Shown: one piece after another, positions 36,391 to 45,051 of the stretch
Layout of the letters: every line of letters begins with the position of its first letter
Numbering within the stretch: position 1 is the stretch's first letter
Origin: a virus
IMG/VR virus record: IMGVR_UViG_3300042868_010462
Span: 1 to 64,000 of that record
DNA: 64,000 nt
Direction: 5' to 3' (one strand)
Made by a program: the position numbers and the translations under genes
The notes under the pieces: model-generated
The model's database searches: none
The model's input: only the letters and a program-made list of their open reading frames with translations
What the model was told of the DNA's origin: nothing

Positions 36391-37368
36391 ATGAAAAAGA
36401 AAAAAGTAGCTTTAATAACAGGTATTAATGGTCAAGATGGGTCGTATTTAGCAGAATTTCTTTTAAGTAAAAACTACGAGGTATGTGGAACTTTGAAGAG
36501 AAATTCAATTGCTGAGAATCAAACTACAAGATTAGAAAAAATTTATGATAGTATAAATTTACATTACGCAGATATGACTGATTTGTCTTCTTTGATATCA
36601 GTAATACAAATTGTACAACCCGATGAAATTTATAATTTAGCAGCACAATCTCATGTGAAAATTTCTTTCCACCAACCAATCTATACCAGTAATGTTACTG
36701 GTTTAGGTACTTTAAATTTACTAGAAGCGGTAAAACTTATTAAACCCAATACAAAAATTTATCAAGCTTCTTCTTCAGAGATGTTTGGAAATTCTATAGA
36801 TACTGATGGATTTCAAAGAGAGACAACACCAATGAATCCTGTTTCCCCTTATGGTTGTGCAAAAGTTTTTAGTTATAATATTTCTAGAAATTATAGAAAT
36901 TCCTATGGGATGTTTATTTCAAATGGTATATTGTTTAATCATGAATCACCTAGAAGGGGTACTAACTTTGTTACAAATAAAGTTTGTAAAGAAGCAGTTA
37001 AAATTAAACTTGGGTTATCTAATGAGTTAAAACTAGGAAATCTTGAAGCAACAAGAGATTGGGGACATGCTAAAGATTATGTAAGGGCTATGTGGGAAAT
37101 TTTACAATTGGATACTGCTGATGACTTTGTTTGTGCAACGGGTAATTCACATAGTGTACGAGATTTGTGTCAATATGTTTTTTCTTACTTAGGATTAAAT
37201 TATCTTGATTATGTTAAAGTTGATGAAAAGTTTCTAAGACCTGAGGAATTACATAATTTAAAAGGTGACTCATCAAAACTGAAAAATAAAACAAAGTGGA
37301 CTTATGAATATACCTTTGAGTCAATGCTTGAAGAAATGGTACAATATTGGTTGAATTATTATGAATAA
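36391..37368 (+). CDS. gmd: GDP-mannose 4,6-dehydratase
   Basis: 325 residues. ALITGINGQDGSYLAEFLL (NADP loop, Asn in place of the usual Thr), EIYNLAAQSHVKISF, YQASSSEMFG, SPYGCAKVFSYN (YxxxK) and HESPRRGTNFVTNK are family signatures. Converts GDP-mannose to GDP-4-keto-6-deoxymannose, first step to GDP-L-fucose. Slightly shorter than cellular Gmd (about 345-370). Overlaps Fcl by 8 bases. Confidence 0.93.
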   Translation: MKKKKVALITGINGQDGSYLAEFLLSKNYEVCGTLKRNSIAENQTTRLEKIYDSINLHYADMTDLSSLISVIQIVQPDEIYNLAAQSHVKISFHQPIYTSNVTGLGTLNLLEAVKLIKPNTKIYQASSSEMFGNSIDTDGFQRETTPMNPVSPYGCAKVFSYNISRNYRNSYGMFISNGILFNHESPRRGTNFVTNKVCKEAVKIKLGLSNELKLGNLEATRDWGHAKDYVRAMWEILQLDTADDFVCATGNSHSVRDLCQYVFSYLGLNYLDYVKVDEKFLRPEELHNLKGDSSKLKNKTKWTYEYTFESMLEEMVQYWLNYYE

Positions 37369-38266
37369 TAAAATTTTAGTTACAGGAAGTAATGGTTTAG
37401 TTGGTTCAGAAATCAATGCTGATTATAGAATAGGTAAGGAGTATGATTTAAGAAAGGATTTTGATTGTAGTAGGATGTTATCTATGTATGCACCTACCCA
37501 TGTTGTAAATTGTGCAGCTAAAGTTGGTGGTATTGGTCTTAATATGGCAAAAAAAGGAGAACTTTTTTATGATAACATTATGATAAATACAAATATGATA
37601 GAAAATTGTAGAAAGTATAATGTAAAAAAACTTGTAACATTTTTATCGACTTGTATTTTTCCTGATAACATAAGTTATCCATTAACAGAAAAAAAGATAC
37701 ATTTAGGTTCACCCCATTTTTCTAATGATGCTTATGCCTATGCGAAAAGAATGGTCGACATACAAAATAGAGCATATAGAGAACAATATGGTATTGAATA
37801 TGTGTCTGTTATCCCAACAAACATTTATGGACCTAATGACAACTATTCTTTAGAAAATGGACACTTAATACCTATGTTAATACATAAAATGTTTATAGCT
37901 TCAAAAAATAAACAAGATTTTGTTGTTTGGGGTAGTGGTAAACCAATGAGAGAATTTATATATTCCAAAGATATTGCTAAATTAACTGAGTGGGTCTTAT
38001 TAAACTACAATGAGGATGAACCAATTATATTGGGTAATTCTGTAGAAGTAAGTATATTAGATATTGTGGACTTAATAGTAAAAGAGTTTAACTTTAAAGG
38101 AAAAGTTAAATTTGATAAAACTAAACCTGATGGTCAATTAAGAAAACCATCCGATAATACTAAATTGAGGACTCTTTTACCTGATTTTGTATTTACTCCA
38201 CTAGAAACGGGTTTAAAAGAAACTATAAATCATTTTATACAAAATTATGAAAGTATAAGAAAGTAA
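37361..38266 (+). CDS. fcl: GDP-L-fucose synthase
   Basis: 301 residues. ILVTGSNGLVGS, NCAAKVGGIGLNMAKKGEL, LSTCIFPDNISYPLTE (catalytic Cys) and AYAYAKRMVDIQNRAYREQY (YxxxK), plus ENGHLIPMLI with the expected His, identify the 3,5-epimerase/4-reductase. It finishes GDP-L-fucose synthesis from the Gmd product, supplying the GT10 and GT11 candidates of this island. Confidence 0.93.
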   Translation: MNNKILVTGSNGLVGSEINADYRIGKEYDLRKDFDCSRMLSMYAPTHVVNCAAKVGGIGLNMAKKGELFYDNIMINTNMIENCRKYNVKKLVTFLSTCIFPDNISYPLTEKKIHLGSPHFSNDAYAYAKRMVDIQNRAYREQYGIEYVSVIPTNIYGPNDNYSLENGHLIPMLIHKMFIASKNKQDFVVWGSGKPMREFIYSKDIAKLTEWVLLNYNEDEPIILGNSVEVSILDIVDLIVKEFNFKGKVKFDKTKPDGQLRKPSDNTKLRTLLPDFVFTPLETGLKETINHFIQNYESIRK

Positions 38267-38276
38267 TAAAAAAAAT

Positions 38277-39005
38277 ATGACTCAAAGAAGAAAAACGAAT
38301 CAACAACAAGAACCTGAACAAAAAAATAAAACTAAAAAGGAGATTATTTCAGAAATAATCAAAAAGAAATCTAAGGAAAAATTTTTAACTGAAAATCAAA
38401 AATTGTATTACGATTTACTTAAAAAAAATCAGATAACGATTTGTTCAGGTCCTGCGGGTGTTGGTAAATCTTACATTGCAATGAAAGCAGCTATCGACTT
38501 GTTAGCCGACCCCCAATCACCATATGAAAAAATTATTATAGTTAGACCAGCTGTTGAAGCAGAAGAAAAACTAGGTTCATTACCAGGAAATGTTGAGGAA
38601 AAATTAGACCCATATATTTTCCCATCATATTATTTGATGAATAAAATCATTGGTAAAGAAGCGAGAGAGAAACTTAAAGAAAATGATATTATTGAAGTTT
38701 TTGCTTTAGCATATATGAGAGGTATGAACATTGACAATTCACTTTTAATATTCGAGGAAGCACAAAACTCAACACCAAATCAAATGAAATTACTATTGAC
38801 AAGAATAGGATTCAATAGTAAATTTTTTATCAGTGGTGACTTAGAACAAACTGATAGATACAAAGACAAAACACATTCAGGTTTATATGATGCAATAAAA
38901 AAATTCAAGGACTTAAGTGATGTTGGTGTTTTTGAATTTGATACTCAGGATGTTGTAAGAAACCCATTAATCGGTAAAATCTTAAAAAGATACGAAGATA
39001 AATGA
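38277..39005 (+). CDS. phoH: PhoH-like ATPase
   Basis: 242 residues. Walker A SGPAGVGKSYIA near residue 60, KIIIVRPAVEAEEKLGSLPG and Walker B LLIFEEAQNSTPNQMKLLLT are PhoH signatures; ISGDLEQTD follows. Common in T4-like phages, exact role unsettled (RNA- or NTP-related). The N-terminal ~45 residues are a Lys/Gln-rich extension. Ends with an ATGA overlap. Confidence 0.92.
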   Translation: MTQRRKTNQQQEPEQKNKTKKEIISEIIKKKSKEKFLTENQKLYYDLLKKNQITICSGPAGVGKSYIAMKAAIDLLADPQSPYEKIIIVRPAVEAEEKLGSLPGNVEEKLDPYIFPSYYLMNKIIGKEAREKLKENDIIEVFALAYMRGMNIDNSLLIFEEAQNSTPNQMKLLLTRIGFNSKFFISGDLEQTDRYKDKTHSGLYDAIKKFKDLSDVGVFEFDTQDVVRNPLIGKILKRYEDK

Positions 39006-39655
39006 GAGTAGCTATAGATATCAACGGTGTACTTAGAGATACTATTGGTAAGTTTAAACAATTGTATGAAAAACATTTGATTGATACACCTCAAAGTGAG
39101 TACATTAACACAACATATACAATTGACTTGTCAGGTAATACAGAAGTACAAACACTACCAGAACCATTTGAATACAAAATTTTATCCCCAGTTACAAGTT
39201 TAGATTTAAAAAAACATTTTTCATTTCAAAACGAGGAGGAATATTATTCATTTATGTATGAAGAATATTGTATGGAATTATTTGGACATTCTCCATCTAC
39301 TGAAATGTCAACATTTTATGATTTGAATGATGTTTATTATAATCTAAGAAAAAGATTTGATTTTCTTTTAATCTCAGATGAGATAGGAAAATCAAAACCC
39401 GCAACTTTATTCTTCTTGTCTAAATTTGGTTGTGAGTTAGAAAAAATTATGTTTTATTCAAACACCACAATTAATTATTTATGGGACGAATTTGACATTT
39501 TACTTACTGCAAATCCTAACTTATTATTAAATCATCCGATTGACAAAAAAGTAATCAAGTTTGAAACTGAATATAACAAGGATATAAACAAATACGACTC
39601 AATCAAAAGTTTGAAAGAGTTAGAACAATTACTCAAACAATTAATAAAATGTTAA
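39002..39655 (+). CDS. HAD-like protein with altered DxD motif
   Basis: 217 residues. MRVAIDINGVLRDTIG fits HAD motif I, but the second Asp of DxD is Asn (DIN), the acid/base residue in phosphatases. FLLISDEIGKSKPATLFFL and KIMFYSNTTINYLWDEFDIL match motif II/III and IV regions. It may be a weak phosphatase, a binding protein, or act on nucleotides by another mechanism. Overlaps neighbours on both sides. Confidence 0.6.
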   Translation: MRVAIDINGVLRDTIGKFKQLYEKHLIDTPQSEYINTTYTIDLSGNTEVQTLPEPFEYKILSPVTSLDLKKHFSFQNEEEYYSFMYEEYCMELFGHSPSTEMSTFYDLNDVYYNLRKRFDFLLISDEIGKSKPATLFFLSKFGCELEKIMFYSNTTINYLWDEFDILLTANPNLLLNHPIDKKVIKFETEYNKDINKYDSIKSLKELEQLLKQLIKC

Positions 39656-39918
39656 AAATATTAGGAGAAAATTATTATTTTGATATAGATGTTATTGAAA
39701 ATTACATTAATGTCGAGCCACCTAAAGATTATAGTGGCGCACCACAAAATCATATAAGTGTAGTAAAATATGAAATGGTAAAAATGATGGTAGAAACACT
39801 TATAGTTGAAAATGAGGAAGCCGATGAAACTTTAGGGATGAAAAATAGTGATTTATCTATACCATTTAGATTAGCTTTCAATTCTTTACTATATAAAAAA
39901 TTAATAAACAAAATTTAA
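39649..39918 (+). CDS. Small hypothetical protein (89 aa)
   Basis: 89 residues, mostly helical, with an N-terminal beta segment LKILGENYYFDIDVIENYIN. It overlaps the previous gene by 7 bases and precedes the next by one. Coding character is like its neighbours. No family recognised. Confidence 0.55.
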   Translation: MLKILGENYYFDIDVIENYINVEPPKDYSGAPQNHISVVKYEMVKMMVETLIVENEEADETLGMKNSDLSIPFRLAFNSLLYKKLINKI

Positions 39919-39919
39919 T

Positions 39920-40978
39920 ATGAATTCTGAACAAATACAAAAAGTAGAACAATCAATTAAAAACTTAAAAGATAAAAATTCTAAAATTTATCTATTAGTA
40001 CAAGACACCAAAGGTAATGCAAAAGCTTCGGTAGCATACATCTATAATATGGGTTTAGCATTAATGGAAGATGGATTTAACGTCATAATGTTACACGAAA
40101 AAAATGATTACTATGGTGTAGATTCTTGGTTAGGTGAGGAATATATGAAAATACCACATACCTTTATCGAGGGTCAAAATTTAGGTGTTACCCCTGAGGA
40201 TTTCATTGTTATTCCAGAAATCTACGGATTTGTGATGGAACAAATAACTAAATTACCTTGTGGAAAAATTGTTTTAACTCAAGCATATGACCACATTTTA
40301 GAAACCTTACAACCTGGTCAATCTTGGTCACAATTAGGTTTTTATAAATGTATTACTACGTCAAATATGGTTAAAGAATATTTGGAAAATACAATGAGAG
40401 GTATTTCTTATGACGTATTAGAACCATTTATTTCTGAAAGTTTTACAAAACAAAAATTACCAAACAAACCAATCGTAGCAGTTCACACTAGAGACCAAAG
40501 AGATACCTTAAACTTAATTAAAAGTTTCTATCTAAAATTCCCACAATATAGATGGGTCACATTCAAAGATATGAGAGGACTAAGTATAGAACAATTCGCT
40601 GATGAGTTAAAAAATTGTTTCATTTCTGTTTGGGTTGATGAAACAAGTTCATATGGTACTTTTCCATTAGAAAGTATGAAAACAAATATACCTGTCATTG
40701 GATTAGCTCCAAATATAGTACCTGAATGGATGAATGAAGATAACGGACTATGGATTAATAACAAAACTCAAATGGTTGATTATTTGGCTGATTATATCCA
40801 AAATTGGTTAGAAGATAATACCAATCCAAAAATAATTACCGAGATGGAAAAAACTGTGGAAAGTTTACCAACTAAGGATAATTTCTATAAAAAGGTTAAA
40901 GAATTATTTAACGACTATGTGGAAAAAAGAGCCATAACTTTTGAAGAACAATTAAACAAATTACAAGAAGTAGAATAA
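39920..40978 (+). CDS. GT-B glycosyltransferase-like protein
   Basis: 352 residues. A first Rossmann-like half (IYLLVQDTKGNAKASVAYIY, then VIMLHEKND), a linker, and a second half with PIVAVHTRDQRDTLNLIK and SSYGTFPLESMKTNIPVIGL, the donor-site layout of GT4-like enzymes. Lies beyond PhoH, so the sugar genes continue outside the main island. Confidence 0.68.
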   Translation: MNSEQIQKVEQSIKNLKDKNSKIYLLVQDTKGNAKASVAYIYNMGLALMEDGFNVIMLHEKNDYYGVDSWLGEEYMKIPHTFIEGQNLGVTPEDFIVIPEIYGFVMEQITKLPCGKIVLTQAYDHILETLQPGQSWSQLGFYKCITTSNMVKEYLENTMRGISYDVLEPFISESFTKQKLPNKPIVAVHTRDQRDTLNLIKSFYLKFPQYRWVTFKDMRGLSIEQFADELKNCFISVWVDETSSYGTFPLESMKTNIPVIGLAPNIVPEWMNEDNGLWINNKTQMVDYLADYIQNWLEDNTNPKIITEMEKTVESLPTKDNFYKKVKELFNDYVEKRAITFEEQLNKLQEVE

Positions 40979-40979
40979 T

Positions 40980-41783
40980 ATGGAAAAATTTAATGTATCA
41001 GTAATATTACCAATAAAGTCAGGGTCAGCATTCGATTTTGATGAATATTTTGTAAAAGCAATTACGTCCCTAAAAGAACAAAAAACACAAATTAATGAAC
41101 TAATAATTGTTCATACCGATGAAACAAAATTAATTGAGGTTTTGGATGATTATGATTTCGGTGACCTAAATGTTAAAAAAATTAAGTGGAGCAACGAACC
41201 TAATTTTTGTAACCAAGTAAACTTGGGTATAACTGAAGCAAGTTCCGAATGGGTTTCAATTTTCGAATTTGATGACGAATACTCCAAAATTTGGTTTGAC
41301 AACGTTGAAAGATATTCTTCAGTTTACAATGACGTAGATATTTTTTTACCAATTGTTGTCGATACTGATGAAAAAGGAATGTTTGTCGGATTCACAAATG
41401 AAGCGACATTTGCATTAAATATTTCAAGTGAAATAGGTTTGTTGACAAACGAAGTTTTACAACAATATCAGAATTTTCAAATTTCAGGTATGGTTATTAA
41501 AAAATCAGTTTTTGAAAATACAGGTTTATTTAAAGGTACGTTCAAACTTACTTTTGGGTATGAGTTTTTACTCAGAGCATCTCATTATGGTTTAAAAATT
41601 ATGTCCCTTCCTAAAATAGGTTACAAACATACCAATTTTAGACCAGGTTCTATTTTTTGGAATTACAAAAATGGTGATACTCAACTTAAACCTGAAGAGG
41701 TCAAATTTTGGATTGAGAGTGCAAAAAAAGAATATTTCTTCACTAGTGATAGAAAAATAAAGTATGAAGGACAAACAAATTAA
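40980..41783 (+). CDS. GT2-type glycosyltransferase
   Basis: 267 residues. NVSVILPIKSGSAFDFDEYF at the N-terminus; NEPNFCNQVNLGITEASSEW then SIFEFDDEYS carries the GT2 acid motif. Overlaps the sigma-like gene as TAATG. Pairs with the GT-B gene just upstream. Confidence 0.75.
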   Translation: MEKFNVSVILPIKSGSAFDFDEYFVKAITSLKEQKTQINELIIVHTDETKLIEVLDDYDFGDLNVKKIKWSNEPNFCNQVNLGITEASSEWVSIFEFDDEYSKIWFDNVERYSSVYNDVDIFLPIVVDTDEKGMFVGFTNEATFALNISSEIGLLTNEVLQQYQNFQISGMVIKKSVFENTGLFKGTFKLTFGYEFLLRASHYGLKIMSLPKIGYKHTNFRPGSIFWNYKNGDTQLKPEEVKFWIESAKKEYFFTSDRKIKYEGQTN

Positions 41784-42535
41784 TGACCGAAACAAATATC
41801 ATTTCAGGTGATACTATTTTAGATTCTAAGAAAAAAGGAAGAAAGCCAAAACAAAAAAACTATTTCGATGTACAAGAAGAATTAGCTGTTGTCGATTATC
41901 TAACTGCGGAAACATCGGAGGAAAAAAATAAAATTTATAATGATTTCCTCCGAATTCCATTAGACAAAATGATTTCATCAATTATTCGTAGATACAAATT
42001 ATATCGGAAGGATATGGATTTCGAAGAACTACATATAGATACACATTCATTTCTAATGACTAAAATAGACAAGTTTAAGCCCTCGAAGGAAAAGAAGGCT
42101 TATTCTTATTTTGGTACAATCTGTAAAAATTATTTGATGGGTCAAATAATTAAAGATGCTAAGGAAACCAATAGAAAAATATCATACGAGGATATCTCCT
42201 CAGATTTAGAAAATGATGAAAATTTATCATACTCAATTGATAATGACACATTAGATTCTCAAAATATTATTCAGAGTTTTTTAATTGAACTAGAAAAAGT
42301 TCTTACAGAAAAAAATCTTTCAGAAAATGAATTTAAGTTGGGTCAAGCACTTATGGAGTTATTTGAAAACTACGACTCAATATTCATTGGTAATTCTAAT
42401 AATAAATTCAACAAAAATGTGATACTTCTTTCACTTCGAGAGATGACTAATTTATCAACTAAAGAAATTAGGGTTTGTATAAAACGATATAAAAATATTT
42501 ATATTAGTATGCTTGACAAAATGATGCAAGAATAA
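41783..42535 (+). CDS. Sigma-70-like factor, possible T4 gp55-type late sigma
   Basis: 250 residues. Region-2-like helices around RIPLDKMISSIIRRYKLYRK and AYSYFGTICKNYLMGQIIKD resemble core-binding and promoter-melting parts of sigma factors; a C-terminal helix-turn-helix-like stretch NLSTKEIRVCIKRYKNIY may be a truncated region 4. T4 gp55 is 185 residues, so this is somewhat longer. If active it would direct RNA polymerase to phage late promoters, for which the TATTTATW elements are candidates. Confidence 0.6.
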   Translation: MTETNIISGDTILDSKKKGRKPKQKNYFDVQEELAVVDYLTAETSEEKNKIYNDFLRIPLDKMISSIIRRYKLYRKDMDFEELHIDTHSFLMTKIDKFKPSKEKKAYSYFGTICKNYLMGQIIKDAKETNRKISYEDISSDLENDENLSYSIDNDTLDSQNIIQSFLIELEKVLTEKNLSENEFKLGQALMELFENYDSIFIGNSNNKFNKNVILLSLREMTNLSTKEIRVCIKRYKNIYISMLDKMMQE

Positions 42536-42546
42536 AACAAAAACCT

Positions 42547-42921
42547 ATGGCCAGACCTCACAAAAAAGAAATTAATTTAACGAAAGAATCAATGCTTTCT
42601 TTGATGCAAGAGATATATAACGAACTTGTAGAACAGAGAAACACAGCTATTCGTATACAAAATAAAATGTTGACTATGATGAAAGAACCTGAAGATATGA
42701 CTCTCATAGGTCCTGTTATAGAAAAACAACAAAAGATAATAAATGATTGTGTTGAGAAAAAGTTGACACTTTCAAAGTTACAATCCTCAATGTGGGAAAA
42801 AAGTAACAACACAAAAGAATCATTCTCAATTTCTGATATAGATGTTGATGATGATATTATAAAAGATTTATTAGAAAGAGATGTTTCAAAAACTGATAAT
42901 GTTTACAAAATGAAAAAATAA
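42547..42921 (+). CDS. Small helical protein downstream of sigma-like factor
   Basis: 124 residues: basic N-terminus (ARPHKKEINLTKES), two long amphipathic helices (MLSLMQEIYNELVEQR to about 95), and an acidic tail with SDIDVDDDIIKDLLERD. Position after a late-sigma-like gene recalls T4 gp33, but the hydrophobic C-terminal clamp-binding end of gp33 is absent, so I do not assign it. Confidence 0.5.
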   Translation: MARPHKKEINLTKESMLSLMQEIYNELVEQRNTAIRIQNKMLTMMKEPEDMTLIGPVIEKQQKIINDCVEKKLTLSKLQSSMWEKSNNTKESFSISDIDVDDDIIKDLLERDVSKTDNVYKMKK

Positions 42922-44837
42922 TGTCATTAGACCTCAGTTTTGATTATGAATCAGCCAAGAAAAAAATTGCGGCTACGAGTGCTTATAAAGATTTAAAAGA
43001 AAAATTTGATAAAGCACAAGAAAAATCTGGTGATTCACAAGAGAAAGCTTTGGACGCAATCCAAAGTAAATTAGACCAAGTAAAAGAACAAACTAAAAGA
43101 TATCAAAAAGATATAAAAAATCAATTTGAGCAACTTTTAGATTTGAATAACGTGACTGGTGGTAAAGGTTCTAATACAATTTCTTATATCAAACGTCTCT
43201 TAATCCAAACGCTTAAAAATATTGAACCAAGAATTGCTGAAATAATAAATGAAGAAGCGATTACGGCAATAGGTTGTGACCAACAACAAACTTTTTCATC
43301 AAACCAAGGTGGTGCACCACTTTATATTAAAGTAAGTTCAATTGACTTAGGTGGATTATTAAAAAAGAATCCTACTGAAGGTGCTGGTAAAGTACTATAT
43401 GAAAAATTACAAATAGACATTCAAAAGGCACCATTCTCTATGAATAGAGAACTATATCAAAGGATTCAAAGTGGTTCACCATATAGTTCAGACAATGGTT
43501 CATATTATTTAGGTAAATCAGGACAACCCCTTTTTGATATCCAATTTGTTGACCAAACAATTTATGGACAAACTGGTGGTTTTTATGCTATCACGTTAGC
43601 CAATCGAGTTAATGGTGTTAATAAAGTTGGGGACTTTTTATTAGATTATTTTGGTACTATAAAAATGTTTGATTTTGAAACAGTTTTACCCGCAATATTA
43701 GAATCATTGTGTGGGGCTATATCAATTTCAGCAAACATTGGTTTCGCTCAAGCAGAAAACGCATCAAGATTTGAATTATTCATACAAAGAATTTTAGGTC
43801 TTTGTTTTGATAATGTTTCAGAAATTGATGTACAAGGTACTGCTAAATTGGCAGAACTAGATGGTATAGATGATTCATTTTTTGAACTTACAGAATTGGA
43901 TTTAAGGAAAATAGAACAAAAAATAGCAAACATACAAAAAGGTGTTGTTACATTTGTTGAGTGTAATAATGTTGATTTACCAGTAGATGCTGATTCTATA
44001 TTAAATGCTTTAGAAAATTTAAGATTTATACCTGATAGTGATTTGGTCGATGCCGCAGATAAAATAACACAAACCTTAACTGACAATCCCCAATGGCAAG
44101 GTTTAGTATTAACAGGTGATATCAAAGCTACAGTGGACTTCAACTTTGTAAAACTTATTGTTCAAGGTTTAATATTTTCAATATTAACTCCGAAAGTATT
44201 ATTACCAATATTCATTATCTTAAAAGCTTTAGGAAGAACTATCATTGACCAAATTAATAGTTGGAGGGATTTTATAACTCAATTCAGAAAATTTATAATA
44301 AATTTCATATCCAAAGTTGGGGCTATATTTGTTGAGGAACTTTTCAATTTAATCAAAAAAGATATTCTCAATTTATTACAAACTGTTATAAAAGATTTAG
44401 CTAAAGAAAAAGTAGATAAAAGATTAATAATGATTATTAAACTTGTACAATTACTTTTAGTAATAGCACAATTTATAAGGGATTTCAGGAAGTGTAAAAG
44501 TGTTATTGATGAAATTCTTTGGTTATTAAAAATAGCTTTATCAGGATGGGGTGGTGAAATCCCACTACCATTATTAGCAGTTTCTCAACTATTGGATGGG
44601 TACTCAGAAACAAGAGCATTCATTGGTGCAATTGAAGAATTACAAAGATTAGGAATTCCTACAGGTGATTTACCTGATGGAAGCCCAAATTTGGGTATAT
44701 TGAGTATATTAGGTCAAATGAAAGCTATGGCTAATGAAAATTCAGAAAATGGAAAAACACAAATATTTATTCCACCATTAGCAATTACACCAGCTGGAGT
44801 TACAACACCAGCAACAGGATTTGGAAAATCATATTAA
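42921..44837 (+). CDS. Large virion-associated protein, coiled-coil plus hydrophobic helices
   Basis: 638 residues. Residues 1-90 are charged coiled coil; 100-330 a mixed domain with a run of polar and beta segments (for example PLFDIQFVDQTIYGQTGGFY); 400-560 several strongly hydrophobic helices (LIVQGLIFSILTPKVLLPIF and others) that could be membrane-active; C-terminal Pro/Thr-rich tail. Position before baseplate-like genes suggests a tail or baseplate component, possibly ejected. Family not recognised. Confidence 0.5.
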   Translation: MSLDLSFDYESAKKKIAATSAYKDLKEKFDKAQEKSGDSQEKALDAIQSKLDQVKEQTKRYQKDIKNQFEQLLDLNNVTGGKGSNTISYIKRLLIQTLKNIEPRIAEIINEEAITAIGCDQQQTFSSNQGGAPLYIKVSSIDLGGLLKKNPTEGAGKVLYEKLQIDIQKAPFSMNRELYQRIQSGSPYSSDNGSYYLGKSGQPLFDIQFVDQTIYGQTGGFYAITLANRVNGVNKVGDFLLDYFGTIKMFDFETVLPAILESLCGAISISANIGFAQAENASRFELFIQRILGLCFDNVSEIDVQGTAKLAELDGIDDSFFELTELDLRKIEQKIANIQKGVVTFVECNNVDLPVDADSILNALENLRFIPDSDLVDAADKITQTLTDNPQWQGLVLTGDIKATVDFNFVKLIVQGLIFSILTPKVLLPIFIILKALGRTIIDQINSWRDFITQFRKFIINFISKVGAIFVEELFNLIKKDILNLLQTVIKDLAKEKVDKRLIMIIKLVQLLLVIAQFIRDFRKCKSVIDEILWLLKIALSGWGGEIPLPLLAVSQLLDGYSETRAFIGAIEELQRLGIPTGDLPDGSPNLGILSILGQMKAMANENSENGKTQIFIPPLAITPAGVTTPATGFGKSY

Positions 44838-44838
44838 T

Positions 44839-45051
44839 ATGGGAAAAAAACAAGATGCTGAAAAAGTTTTAAATATAGTTAAAGATTACAAATCACAATC
44901 AAACAAAGATTTGGTTTTTGCTATGGATTTTATGAAAGAAGATTTTGAACAAACGAAAGAAACTTTAATAAAATTAACTCATCATTTAGATAAGGTTGAA
45001 CTAACCTATAACACAATTTTGAAAGAGTACGAAAGTAGAGTCAAAAAATGA
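44839..45051 (+). CDS. Small coiled-coil protein (70 aa)
   Basis: 70 residues from ATG 44839 (an upstream TTG lies inside the previous gene). Helical, charged, with FAMDFMKEDFEQTKETLIKL. Ends with an ATGA overlap to the baseplate-like gene, so may be its assembly partner. No family recognised. Confidence 0.5.
   Translation: MGKKQDAEKVLNIVKDYKSQSNKDLVFAMDFMKEDFEQTKETLIKLTHHLDKVELTYNTILKEYESRVKK

Noticed and set aside
20915-38266. Glycan island as host chromosome or a contaminating contig
   Set aside because: It begins with an ATGA overlap to the phage dUTPase C-half and ends 10 bases before phoH, with similar base composition and start signals; no break is visible. Assembly error cannot be fully excluded without reads.
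42547-42921. T4 gp33 late co-activator
   Set aside because: Position fits, but the hydrophobic C-terminal clamp-binding end is absent and no sequence similarity is apparent.
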